A stretch of DNA of 60,000 nucleotides from Hydractinia symbiolongicarpus (Eukaryota > Cnidaria > Hydrozoa > Anthoathecata > Hydractiniidae), in NCBI RefSeq assembly GCF_029227915.1, contig NC_079878.1, forward strand, positions 21,541,501-21,601,500. The letters are read 5' to 3'. The number at the start of each line of letters is the position of its first letter. Position 1 is the first letter of the stretch. A program made the translations under genes and the position numbers. The notes beneath the pieces were generated by a model. That model was not told where the DNA came from, ran no database searches, and saw only the letters and a program-made list of their open reading frames with translations. This document shows, piece by piece, positions 37,945 through 46,978 of the stretch.

Positions 37945-38157
37945 ATGCCTTGGAAAGAAGATTGTGAGCGATTTTTTTGTATGGGTAACTGTGATCATCC
38001 AGGGCGCTGGGTGTGGGTTGAACCATCCAGTAAACCCGACAGTGCAGAAATAAAAAAAACAGTAGTACAGGCTGCTGCTGTTGTACCACGGGACATACCA
38101 CATGTCACGAGGCCTGGGATAGAAGTATTGCGACCTATGCGCGCTAATAAGCATTAA
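37945..38157 (+). CDS. Small Polinton protein, unknown
   Basis: An intact 70-residue reading frame beginning MPWKEDCERFFCMGNCDHPG. It has three Cys and a His in the first 20 residues, which could bind a metal, and a Pro/Arg-rich end. I do not recognise the family. It follows the polymerase gene by 50 bp, and its stop codon is inside the palindrome at 38155. Confidence 0.55.
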   Translation: MPWKEDCERFFCMGNCDHPGRWVWVEPSSKPDSAEIKKTVVQAAAVVPRDIPHVTRPGIEVLRPMRANKH

Positions 38158-38181
38158 AGGTGTTGTGAGGCACCACCTTTA
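38155..38181 (+). terminator. Gene-end palindrome
   Basis: TAAAGGTG and CACCTTTA form an 8-bp perfect stem that can be extended by GTG/CAC across a two-base bulge. The first three bases are the stop codon of the 70-aa gene. Confidence 0.6.
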
Positions 38182-38202
38182 TACACAAAGCTGCAAATAA
38201 AA

Positions 38203-38790
38203 ATGGAGTTATTACTACTGATCGCGGTGCTACTACCTTATGTCTTGATTATTATCGGTTATTTCAGATACAGATCTTTAATAAACATGGCTCACAACTT
38301 AGCAGAAATATTTGACGATGTTGTAGATACACCAGCAGAGACTGTTGATCAACCTATAGATAAACGCCAGGCTTTGAAGGATATACGAAATACCAAGCCA
38401 CATTTACTGCCTAAAAAATGTAGCGATAGTTTCATCGATAAGGCCACGGAAGATGTAATCGAGAAAATACACGCCGAGGCGGTAGAACGTGACCTTCAGG
38501 AAAAGGGGCAGAAGACTGCCAGAGCCCTACAAAGTCACGCGATAAACCTATATACGAAAGTAATAGGAAATGTTGTACAGCTTGATAGTCCCGAGGCCCT
38601 ACGCCAGGATCTAGAAGGGGACCCTATTATAAAAGAATCCATGGCTGACCTGGGTATTCTCATTTATACAGCCTTTGGTACGTTCCTTGCACCTTTGCTC
38701 GTTGCGGCGCACACCATAAATCATACTAAGCTGTCCAAGGTATCTGAAAAGGTTGATGAAGAGAAAGAAAAAGATGTAAAAGGGAAGTGA
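38203..38790 (+). CDS. Polinton membrane protein, unknown
   Basis: An intact 195-aa frame. Residues 1-20 are a hydrophobic anchor (LLLLIAVLLPYVLIIIGYF), residues 90-110 are charged and probably helical, and residues 150-170 form a second hydrophobic segment (GILIYTAFGTFLAPLLVAA). The end is Lys/Glu-rich. The start follows AAATAAAA directly. Probably a virion or envelope-associated protein of the Polinton; family not identified. Confidence 0.7.
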   Translation: MELLLLIAVLLPYVLIIIGYFRYRSLINMAHNLAEIFDDVVDTPAETVDQPIDKRQALKDIRNTKPHLLPKKCSDSFIDKATEDVIEKIHAEAVERDLQEKGQKTARALQSHAINLYTKVIGNVVQLDSPEALRQDLEGDPIIKESMADLGILIYTAFGTFLAPLLVAAHTINHTKLSKVSEKVDEEKEKDVKGK

Positions 38791-38818
38791 TTTTTATAAG
38801 CCGCGAGACTTATAAAAA
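38791..38818 (+). terminator. Perfect 10-bp stem between two genes
   Basis: TTTTTATAAG and CTTATAAAAA flank the loop CCGCGAGA. The left arm starts right after the upstream stop codon, and the right arm ends at the next ATG (38819), so the same palindrome can serve as gene end and as the TATAAAAA start motif. Confidence 0.65.
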
Positions 38819-39155
38819 ATGAGCAACGAACAAGAAGAAAGGGTAATAACAAAACCAGTTAAGCACCCCGGCAGGGTCGCACAGGGTCACAAGTTAGCAG
38901 CACTGATGAAGAAAAGGAAGGAAGATCTTAAACAACAAGAGATTGCTGTAGTTAATCCAGTCAAAACCAGTTCTGTACAGTCAGGCAATGGATATATATA
39001 TATATGGTGCTGGAGGCCTTATTGCAATAATTGTATGTATTGGAGGTGCCTACTATTTTATCCGTAAGAGACCCGCAGGTACCCAGCAGCCTGCTGCAGT
39101 GGCTCAGCAAAAACCTACCACGAACCACGATATTGATATTTTTAAGATGAAATAG
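38819..39155 (+). pseudogene. Basic single-pass membrane protein, TA-slippage frameshift
   Basis: The N-terminus is basic with PGRVAQGHKLAALMKKRKED, a motif like that of small basic virion core proteins. The frame breaks at an (AT)n run at 38992-39005. In the other frame a transmembrane helix (GAGGLIAIIVCIGGAYYF) and a short tail run to a stop at 39153. A two-base change in the AT run would explain the shift. Function not established. Confidence 0.6.
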
Positions 39156-39167
39156 GATATAATAAAC

Positions 39168-40014
39168 ATGTCTACAAACATAACTCCCCAACAGAAAGAG
39201 ATTATTGATATGATATACGAGACAATTGTGGACCTCGGGTTCACATTTGGATATGCCATGGTTGGTAAGAGATTCCTTGGGATGTCGAGTCCCAGCACAA
39301 AACTCGACACGAATGATGTTATGAAAATGGTAGCGTATTTCACCGCGGGGCGAGGAAGCCGCGAAATGGCCGTAAGTCAAGGGCTGGTTGCCCGCGAGAA
39401 TATTCCCAAAACCCAAGTAAGTACCTTCAAGGTTTTGTTGTATGCCCATGGGCATACAACAAACATGCTAAATATTGTCAAGGAACCCCATACAGCTATA
39501 TTTACAGGCCCCACAAGCTGTGGCAAAACTAAACGTGTGCTCGACCTTCTCGAGAATGAGTATATGGGCCACTTTCATAATATCGTGATTCTATGCCCAA
39601 CAATTCGATGGAACACGGCGTACTTGAGGAGATCCTCGCTTTGGAAGGATGACTATGTTTTTTTGATAGAACCTCAGGTTCAACTATTTGCATGGATTGA
39701 ACGATTATCAAATATCCTCACCGGTGGATAAAAAACGCCAGAGTCTGCTTGAATTAGCCATTAGCGGGAGGCACAGGAAGCATTCGTTATGGCTGTTGAC
39801 TCACAGTTATACCGCGATTCCCAAAAACCTAAGGGAACAGAAAAAAATGCTATTTACGTGGTATCCCTGCGAGAGATCGGACCTCATACAGATCGATAAT
39901 GAGAGCAACTTTATCGAGGATTGGGATACAATTAAAGCTCAACTAAAAAAGTCAACACACGCGTGCCTATATATTCGTCTAGAACATCCCAGAGTCTGGA
40001 GTGTTCTAGAATAA
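39168..40014 (+). pseudogene. A32/FtsK-type packaging ATPase, fused and deleted
   Basis: DNA-packaging ATPase of the HerA/FtsK superfamily. Walker A is GPTSCGKT (39507-39530). The C-terminal part, in another frame from about 39727, has SLLELAISGRHRKHSLWLLT and IPKNLREQKKMLFTWYP, the family's sensor and arginine-finger region. Between LTGG (about 39730) and DKKRQS the Walker B strand expected in this family is absent, so roughly 15 codons appear deleted along with the frame. The first 80 codons (MSTNITPQQKE to ENIPK) look like a separate small Polinton protein now read through into the ATPase, which probably once started near 39411. Inactive. Confidence 0.88.
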
Positions 40015-40040
40015 ATGTCATATATCAGAATATAAAAAAG

Positions 40041-40056
40041 ACAATTAGAAAATTGT
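40041..40056 (+). terminator. Short hairpin after ATPase gene
   Basis: ACAATT and AATTGT pair around the loop AGAA, 26 bp past the ATPase stop and just ahead of the next ATG. Weaker than the other gene-end palindromes. Confidence 0.35.
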
Positions 40057-40065
40057 TATAAAGAA

Positions 40066-40215
40066 ATGGATAGGATACTCTATCTGGAAAATCAACTGGA
40101 AGGTGTTGATGAAGAGCTTCGTGATGCACTGGGGAGAGAAAGGATCCATAGGAACACCATTTTTTTCGGATTCATAACCGTTCTACTTATTGGGACCCTG
40201 GTTGGGGCAATGTAA
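40066..40215 (+). CDS. 49-aa single-pass membrane miniprotein
   Basis: An intact frame starting MDRILYLENQLEGVDEELRD, an acidic amphipathic helix, followed by a transmembrane helix (IFFGFITVLLIGTLVGAM). It starts right after TTATAAAGAA, as do other genes of this element. Family unknown. Confidence 0.55.
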   Translation: MDRILYLENQLEGVDEELRDALGRERIHRNTIFFGFITVLLIGTLVGAM

Positions 40216-40226
40216 ATCAAATAAAA

Positions 40227-40987
40227 ATGTCTTGTCTTGTTGAATTTAACACATTACCTGCTGGAGCTATCGAAACTCTATTCGATGCGCAAAATCAGCC
40301 TATGTTCAAAAGAGCAGATATCGGGAGGTTCCTGGGAATTGCTAATATTGTAGAGGGATATCGATATATTCCAACCATTTCCCGTCATGAAATAGGCCTG
40401 GTTACTAACCAGGTCCTTGGGAAAACTAACAATCCTCACGATGCTTTCGTGACATTGGACGGTGCCTTGGAGATTTGTGCGCGTTCCAGGAAGCCTAAGG
40501 CTGTCGAGATTATGAAATGGTTAACTAAAAAGGGCATCGAAAAATTACAAGAAACCATCGAAGAGCATCGCCAAGCTCTGGCGATGCTTAACGACGATCT
40601 TCAAGAGCGAGAAAATCAACTCGATTTCCGAACATTAGAGATTGCAAGCCTGCGCGATCGGTATGTACCGGTTATCCGTATGATAATGTGATATGTGTTA
40701 TTGATAAAAATGATCCTAATGAATGTGGGAAAAAAGGCCAACATCCCCATTACATTATTCGTTGTCAACGTAGATCTTTAAATGATCAACTCCGTACCCT
40801 ACGGGATATGTATCCAGATATGGTAGAAAGAAATCCAATATGTGACGATCCCAACGCCGTACATGCATGCAATAGGTTCAGGGATAATAATCTTGGTATA
40901 GAGAACTCATGGCGCAATCATTTCACTTTACCATATGATGCCACGCGTGAGCTATTTGAGGGGTATTATGATATCGATATGTCATAA
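40227..40987 (+). pseudogene. MSV199/BRO-like DNA-binding protein, frameshifted
   Basis: The N-terminal domain (FKRADIGRFLGIANI, FVTLDGALEICARSRKPKA, EIMKWLTKKGIEKL) matches the MSV199/BRO-N type found in large DNA viruses. A coiled coil (about residues 110-145) follows. The C-terminal part is in another frame from about 40676 (DNVICVIDKNDPNE, YIIRCQRRSLNDQLRTLRDM) and resembles the domain that follows MSV199 in insect-virus proteins. One frameshift lies near 40675. The role in Polintons is unknown; DNA binding or transcription control is inferred. Confidence 0.7.
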
Positions 40988-40994
40988 TGTGTAT

Positions 40995-41027
40995 ATGTTT
41001 TTGTAGCTCATATGAGCCACAAAACAT
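40995..41027. terminator. Palindrome at a convergent gene junction
   Basis: ATGTTTTTGTAGCTCAT and ATGAGCCACAAAACAT form a 16-bp stem with one bulge and one mismatch and almost no loop. It sits between the MSV199 gene end (40987) and the integrase gene end (41037), so it could serve both transcripts. Confidence 0.65.
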
Positions 41028-41036
41028 CGAGAAATA

Positions 41037-42269
41037 TTACCAATTTTTAACGTGCTCCGGAGGTACCTCTACATCCTCTGGAATCAACATTAATTCTTCC
41101 GCCACAAAACTCCTATCAGGTCCATCTGCCAAGTAGTATAGGAGACCTGTCACGATACGATCCAGCCTGTACGTACGCTGCGACCAAAAGGCATCAGTTG
41201 CGCGTCGTTTCAAATCCTTGTATTCTTCCCCAGGTTTCAGGAGGTAGAGGTAGAGCCCGTCTTGTGGTAGACGCTTTTCCTCTGTGTGCTTCTCATTTTT
41301 TGGAAGTGGGACATCATCAAGCTTGATGGCAGATGACGGTTTCATACCAATCATAGCCGTCTTGCAATTGTTCATGATTTTTACAATATCATATAGGTGT
41401 TTCACCCAGGTGGTACTAGTTTCGTCAGAGGCAAGCTCTTGCGCATCTTGAGGCTTGAAAAGCTTTTGTGCTAATACTTTGTTTTAGGACTCCACGAACG
41501 CCGTGAACGTGTGGTGATATTTAGTAGTTGCCCTTTTAATATTGACACCTTTGGCTTCTAACAGCTTGGTCACATCAGACTTAAACTCTGACGCATTATC
41601 AAATTGAAAAGTCTGAGGATAACGCAAAGGTCCTGCTTTGTATATATCCTTGATCATGTCGGCTACTTCGCTGGCTTTCTTGGTACGTAACGGCCGAGCC
41701 ACCTTGAAGCGTGATGCAACATCGATGCCTGTGAGGATATACTTGTATGTATTACCATACAGCTTGTCATGGGGCATGTAGAGCGAGTCGAATTGATGCA
41801 TTTCGTTCGGCCTTGTAACTGTGAAATGAGGGTAATTGATCTTTTTAGGATTCTTAATATGTCTGAGCCAGAGCAACTGAGATAGCCAATGTATGACTTT
41901 CTTTTTGGAAAGACCAGATTTTTCAGCGAGTATCTTAATGGCCTTTCGTTCAGTCCATAGATTTTCTGGAGCAGAGTAGATTTGACTTAGCTTTTCAGCT
42001 TCATCGGTTGTCGGCATTCCCTCATCGAGGTCCTTGAGACTCTCCCCAGCTTGCCTTTGCTCCTCCCTTCTCTTATTGTATGCATCAATCTTCGCTTGCC
42101 TATCCCTTACCCATTGGGCTTGGGCAGCTTGAAGCTTTTCAACCGCTAAATTATGACGTTTTCTTTCTTCCTCGCCGTGCCCACTGAGTTTGCTGAACAA
42201 AAAATTTGACCCACTGAAAGCCAGAGCATTGATCGCTGCACCTGCTACGAGTACACCAATTGTTGCCAT
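41037..42269 (-). pseudogene. Polinton integrase (DDE, rve), one nonsense codon
   Basis: Retrovirus-type integrase that joins the element to DNA. The N-terminal 85 residues are a hydrophobic segment (GVLVAGAAINALAF) plus a long charged coiled coil. A helical region follows (AIKILAEKSGLSKKKVIHWL). The catalytic core has D in QFDSLYMP, D in QFDNASEF and E in TAFVES, with exactly 35 residues between the last two. The frame continues at one TAA (41484-41486), two residues past the catalytic Glu, into the normal C-terminal part (FWSQRTYRLDRIVTGLL, EELMLIPEDVEVPPEHV). Without that stop the length would be 410 residues. Confidence 0.92.
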
Positions 42270-42272
42270 TTA

Positions 42273-42297
42273 TTTTGTAGACCAAAGGCCTACAAAA
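42273..42297 (-). terminator. Palindrome after capsid gene
   Basis: TTTTGTAG and CTACAAAA pair, with an inner CC/GG, around AAA. It lies between the 3' end of the capsid gene (42313) and the integrase start (42269), both on the minus strand. Confidence 0.55.
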
Positions 42298-42312
42298 ACA
42301 AATTTTGATCTC

Positions 42313-43585
42313 TTAATATTCTACACTGTGGAACCTGCCATCCAGGATGTTTAATTGCGCGTCTTGGAGTAAGTAAACATAGCATTTTATGTTCCCCGTA
42401 CCGTCGGCCTTCTTTGTAATGTGGAGGGTTATGCCATCACTAAGTCTTTGCAGAGGCCACCCACTACCATGTAGGCTGTGATCCGGACTGCTACGAAAGT
42501 CGACAAAGAGCCCATACCTCTCGGTAAAGAACTGTCCAACAGTCACGATAGAATCATAGGATCCCAAGAGCCCCGCTACTTGCTCTAGGTGGTCCTTCGG
42601 CACCATAGCGTGGGAATACAATTCATTAGGTGAACCTTCAATAGTAATAGAGATTTTCTCGATCTTTGGGTTATAGAAGTTTTCATTATTCCCAGCATAT
42701 GCCTTGACAACGGCTGGATCCTCGAATAAGAGTAACACGCCCCCTAGACTCTTGGCCGGAGTATCAATTTGCAAGTTGTAACTCGTATCAGATTTTTTTA
42801 TGGTAACGACCTTACTTCTGAGTATACGTTCGTATGGTAGAGCCAATCTCGAGTATCTTGCATCATTGCACTTGCGAGCTCCTCGTTTACAACCTTGTCG
42901 AATTCTAGCGAGCTATTGCTGATCTTGTAGGAGGAATCAGCTGCCTTTGCAGCCGTAGACCCTGAGGCTGGGGTACCTAAGTCCTTTATCACGTCACCAT
43001 ATGGCGCGAAATGGATAACAACCCAGAGCCTGTCGTGTAAGCCTGCTTGGTAAAACGGGAGATCACTCGTCAACTCGAACATCTTGCCCATAGGAATACA
43101 AAATGTGTTGCCGTAAGCTCGACTATGGCCTTCTCTTCATCATTTCCAACATGGTCGCTGGCTTTTACCTGTAGAGCTCTTATGGTCCCATCGTTTGGAT
43201 TGATACCTTCTAGAATTAGGTTATTGTCCCTATCAAAATTTGGAATCCAGAGATCACGGTACACTGGGAGCACGTTGTAATCTTGTATGTTTTGTATTTC
43301 ATTTCCGTTCAACGTAACCCGTAAGCTCTGTACCAGGGCCTTGCCTATATTTGAAACTATAGTACGCCTGGTATTGGTACCAGTCAATTCCAAATCGAAC
43401 AACAACTTTATTGATCCAGGAAAAATTACATCGTCTCTCCCCATATTAGGAAGATGCACATACAAATCTTCATTGGCACCAATGGGTGAAGGCACGTGGC
43501 TTATCTTAACCCTTTGCTTCTTGCCTTTCATGCCGAGCATAGTCTTGATTTGCTTGTAAGGGTCTAATTTTCCAAAAAGAGACAT
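42313..43585 (-). pseudogene. Major capsid protein, two frameshifts
   Basis: Double jelly-roll hexon-like capsid protein of Polintons. The start is MSLFGKLDPYKQIKTMLGMK, after TATAAATAAAAAGA. The first part carries DVIFPGSIKLLFDLEL and NIGKALVQSLRVTLNG; the middle is in another frame from about 43090 (LTSDLPFYQAGLHDRLW); the last part is in the third frame from about 42840 and ends YLLQDAQLNILDGRF, the conserved C-terminus of this family. Overall about 424 codons. Fold and family are from memory of Polinton capsid proteins. Confidence 0.85.
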
Positions 43586-43623
43586 TCTTTTTATTTATAG
43601 CGGTGCATGGGTTAAAATAAACT

Positions 43624-44875
43624 ATGGATAATCCTGGATATGAAGACTTTACAGAAGAGCAAGATATACAGGAGTCTGAGGAGTTTAGTAGCGAGAGCGA
43701 GATCCTTCGACCCAAGGATATTCCTGATACAAGCACTACGCCTGCAACATCTTCACGAGGTGACACTCTCACGGCAAGGCGAGAGCTACAAAATTCAAAA
43801 GTTGATAGCCTCTACGAAGCTCTTAGTGGGGAGCTGGGAGAGCCGAGTGCGAGACACCACGACAAGTTCGAACTGCAAGGTAATCAGCTCATCTATAACG
43901 GTATAGACAAGGATATAACGCTTACAAATAAGGACGGTACATTAAAAACAGTTGGAGTGCTACGGACGGTGTTGGGTGTAAGGCGCTTGTGGGTCATAGG
44001 GTTTACCAATGCCACAACACCAAACAAAGGCAATGGCTCAGCAACTAGCTAACGAATTGGATAATGTCAATGAAAAGGCTGATGACATCGAAATGTTACC
44101 GCTACTCGAGAACGTAATAGATGACACGAAGAGCCTCATGGAGGATACTTCATTTACAGAAGCCTTAGACAAACGTGAAAGAAGGGGGTTTAACCACGAG
44201 CTTTAGACTTTCAGGGGTAACCTGAAGATGCTAAAAGCCAAAATAATACTGTATGATTCTCAAATCAGAGATAAAGAAGCAAAGAGTAAAAGGCTCGAGA
44301 GCAAGAAGGTCACACCTGGAGCATCCGAGGAACAGGTAGCTATCTGGGATAAAGATCTCATGAATGCTAGGGAGGACCTGGAACGGCTAAGGAATGAAAG
44401 ACAGGCCATTCTAGAAGCTCATGGTTTACTATCCTCTAGTATCCACAACCAACTGAAAAATATCAAAGATACTTTGATGAAGATAGCTGGAGATGATGTA
44501 TCATTACGTGAAAAGCTCAGCATTCTATTCAAAGAGCAGGGGATAACTATAGCGAGCATCGTGAGTGCCATTGGCTTGCTCGTGTCGACCCTGGTCCTAG
44601 CACTCACAGGAGGTAGTGGGGCAGCACCAGGTGCTGGAGGAAGTGGTACCAAGGGGTTTGTGCAAAAACAATTGGAGAGACTCGGGAAATTTTTAAAATA
44701 TTTGGCAGGCAAAGCAGGAGCTGCCCTCCCAGGAATCATTGGCAGCGTGGTCTCATTTTTCTTCCAGGTGGCCGCCAAAGTCGTGGAGTATATAGCGAGA
44801 CATCTGTATTTGGCCATAGCAGGTGCTGTAGGTATAGTGGTGGCTTACGTGGGGAACAAAGGAAAAAGGTCGTAA
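43624..44875 (+). pseudogene. Coiled-coil membrane protein conserved in Polintons
   Basis: Starts MDNPGYEDFTEEQDIQESEE with an acidic, Ser-rich head. A short domain follows (FELQGNQLIYNGIDKDITLT, GVLRTVLGVRRLWVIGF). The frame shifts near 44000 and meets a TAG at 44204-44206, then continues as a long coiled coil (44228-44500) and several hydrophobic segments (GITIASIVSAIGLLVSTLVL; IIGSVVSFFFQVAAKVVEYI; HLYLAIAGAVGIVVAYV). I recall similar proteins in cnidarian Polintons but know no function; a membrane-active virion protein is possible. It diverges from the capsid gene, with 38 bp between the two starts. Confidence 0.7.
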
Positions 44876-44881
44876 ATTCAC

Positions 44882-44909
44882 GTCTAATTTGTTGATCAAC
44901 AGATTAGAC
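44882..44909. terminator. 28-bp palindrome at a convergent junction
   Basis: GTCTAAT and ATTAGAC flank the inner palindrome TGTTGATCAACA, with a single mismatch. It fills exactly the gap between the plus-strand gene ending at 44875 and the minus-strand gene ending at 44910. Confidence 0.7.
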
Positions 44910-45569
44910 CTATTTCTTCATCCATATAATGGCAAGGATCAATCCTACTCCGACCGTAACCAGCGTGGCTTTGGTATCCTCATGCTGTCTGAGGGATTCC
45001 TTGGTATGAGGCGTGGTTTTCTTAATATTTTGCCTCGGAGGTGTGGTGAAGGATGCCTCATACTTGACAGCCATGGTATTCAGATGTAGCTTCACACCTA
45101 CATCTATGTTGGAGGGCGCTATTACAACGTTGTTGTTATACCCCACAATCTTTCCAATGTGGAGGTCCATGTTGGAGGGCAGCATGTACACGCTGGACAT
45201 GACGACGAAATTTACTGGAGTCCGTGCATACTGGAGCACCTTTTGAAATTCCGTAATGTCTTGACCTACGTTCTCGTCACGTTGAACCAGGGCCTCAAAT
45301 TTCTGCAATAATATTTGCCTTGCTGTATATTTATCGGCGCCAGAGCCTAGGATTGAGGCCTTGGCACTCGCTTGGGATCCTAATAGCAAGATTACGTGGA
45401 CGCGTATACTTTCACTAAGCTTGGTTAATCCCTCCGATGTCAGACCCTGGGAGGTTGGTATGATGAATTTGGCCCAATCCCCATCAACCTGCGGCCACCA
45501 ACAGCCGTTGGTGAGTGACGGAATGGAGTATGTAAGATTAGGGTTAATAAAGGGTATGTTGCGATAGTA
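44910..45569 (-). pseudogene. Conserved Polinton protein with C-terminal anchor, start lost
   Basis: Open from about 45611 to the stop at 44910, but without an ATG in frame. The first recognisable residues are INPNLTYSIPSLTNGCWWPQ near 45560. The middle (ASILGSGADKYTARQILLQK, RDENVGQDITEFQKVLQYAR, VVMSSVYMLPSNMDLHIGK) looks like a folded domain, and the end is a tail-anchor helix (ATLVTVGVGLILAIIWMKK). I recall this family in cnidarian Polintons, without an assigned role. Start lost by mutation or indel. Confidence 0.65.
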
Positions 45570-45590
45570 GATAAAACACTGACGGATCTT

Positions 45591-45920
45591 ATGGGATATA
45601 ATTTTAATACCAAATCAATGTTTACAGAGGGTGATCACGATAGCTTATACAAGACCGATGTCTACCAGAGGCTTAGACTCACTTGTCACCAACTCGATGA
45701 GGATAATTGCCTATTGGATGGGAAAAAATCTAAAACTCTCGCGGTGCTACCAACAAAAGAGATCTCATGGGGAGAGATGTTAACTTGGACTTTTGATAGC
45801 CCCACATATCTACGTTTGAAGGGATCCATGGATCAACTAATTTTTATGCCGACGGATGAGTATCACCACGATAAAAATGTTTCATTCGTAGGAATTACCA
45901 TGCATATTCTGATACAATAA
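45591..45920 (+). CDS. Beta-rich Polinton protein fragment
   Basis: An open frame from ATG at 45591 (open upstream to 45519), about 109 residues, overlapping the 5' part of the minus-strand gene. The pattern LAVLPTKEISWGEML, FDSPTYLRLKG, IFMPTDEYHHD and VSFVGITMHI resembles the C-terminal end of a beta-sandwich virion protein, possibly 5'-truncated. The stop TAA is followed immediately by the ATG of the next gene. Confidence 0.45.
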   Translation: MGYNFNTKSMFTEGDHDSLYKTDVYQRLRLTCHQLDEDNCLLDGKKSKTLAVLPTKEISWGEMLTWTFDSPTYLRLKGSMDQLIFMPTDEYHHDKNVSFVGITMHILIQ

Positions 45921-46558
45921 ATGAATAATAATGATGTTATGAAATTATGCCCGAGCTTACCACCGAGTGCGCCTGAGCAAGAGAATAACGAAATTCAAGT
46001 GTACAGAATCAAAAAAATCGAAAAAGTGGAATAATATCTACGTAATGAGATTAAAGAGCGGGACAAACTCGTCAAAAAGTTCAAAATGCATGGTACGTGG
46101 GTTAGATACACCGATCATGGTCTGCTGGCCGTAAGTGTCATTACTTCGGGTGTTGGCATTGGTAGCATGTCATCTGGAATTGGTGTACCATTGGCTGTAG
46201 CCATGGGAGGCATCACCTTAGCTGTGGGATTAGGTCAAGCAGGTCTGAAAAATGCTGGTAAGAGGTTAGATGTTAAACGCAAGAAGCACGAGGGTATAAG
46301 GTTGCTGGCGGAGACCAAACTCAACTCTGTTATCGACCTTATCAGTAGGGCTGTTATTAGTGATTATGAATTAGCTTAATTATGCAGGAAAAGCAACGCT
46401 ATATGCTACTCAAAGAGCAAATACGTCAGAGAACCAGAAAAATCGCAGAATCGCTTAATGAACGAGAGAGACAGCAGCTAGTCGAGAAGGGACGTGAGGA
46501 GGGCAAACAAGAGTTTATGAAAAAACTTCAATCTGTTCAACATGCAAGAGGTATCTAG
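45921..46558 (+). pseudogene. Two-helix membrane protein with charged tail
   Basis: Starts MNNNDVMKLCPSLPPSAPEQ directly after ATACAATAA. A single TAA interrupts codon 38 (about 46032). In the same frame come two hydrophobic segments (LLAVSVITSGVGIGSM; GVPLAVAMGGITLAVGLGQA) and KRLDVKRKKHEGIRLLAETK. After a frameshift near 46379 a charged helical tail follows (MLLKEQIRQRTRKIAESL, VEKGREEGKQEF) to a stop at 46556. I remember related proteins in cnidarian genomes, with this same order, as unannotated Polinton products. Role unknown. Confidence 0.65.
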
Positions 46559-46580
46559 ATGAGCCGCCGACTTATTCATA

Positions 46581-46608
46581 ATTTAATGTTTTGTACAAAA
46601 CACTAAAT
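46581..46608. terminator. 28-bp palindrome with one mismatch
   Basis: ATTTAATGTTTTGT pairs with ACAAAACACTAAAT around a centre at 46594/46595. It overlaps the stop codon of the minus-strand gene at 46603 and lies 22 bp past the plus-strand gene end, another convergent junction. Confidence 0.7.
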
Positions 46609-46848
46609 GACACCAAGTATTTCACCAGTAGTTGCACCAATCATAAAATCACCGTCATAGATGATATTTCGTTTTTGTTTTGTCTCGAGGCCTCTGATAT
46701 CCGAGCATGGCTTACAGTATGGACCATCGGTCTGTTTTGTAATATCTTTATATTTTACCTTATGAATCGCGGCGATGAGATCAGCTCTCTTATGGGTTGA
46801 ATACCCACGGATCCCTAATTCTCTCGCTTCTCTTTTCAAATCTTTCGT
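46603..46848 (-). pseudogene. SAP-like small protein, start codon lost
   Basis: About 81 residues. The N-terminus, LKREARELGIRGYSTHKRAD LIAAI, fits a SAP-type DNA-binding helix pair. A CKPC pair follows, then a short tail. No ATG precedes the domain; an ACG at 46848-46846 stands where an ATG would give a start after AAAATAAACA, the element's usual start context. Non-AUG initiation or a recent T-to-C change are both possible. Confidence 0.5.
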
Positions 46849-46852
46849 TGTT

Positions 46853-46884
46853 TATTTTGTATACAACATTAATATACAAAAATA
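46853..46884 (-). terminator. Palindrome between two minus-strand genes
   Basis: TATTTTGTATA pairs with TATACAAAAATA with one bulged base. It separates the gene ending at 46979 from the SAP-like gene. Confidence 0.5.
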
Positions 46885-46978
46885 TATCGAGTTTTAACTA
46901 AACTACAACGAATGGTTCCTGGTCATCGTCATCCGAATTAATAATATGCCTTGTCCTTAAGGGTTGTTGAACAGGCTT

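Noticed and set aside
41484-41486. Programmed stop readthrough in the integrase
   Set aside because: No readthrough context or pseudoknot is evident, and the other large genes of the element are also broken, so decay is simpler.
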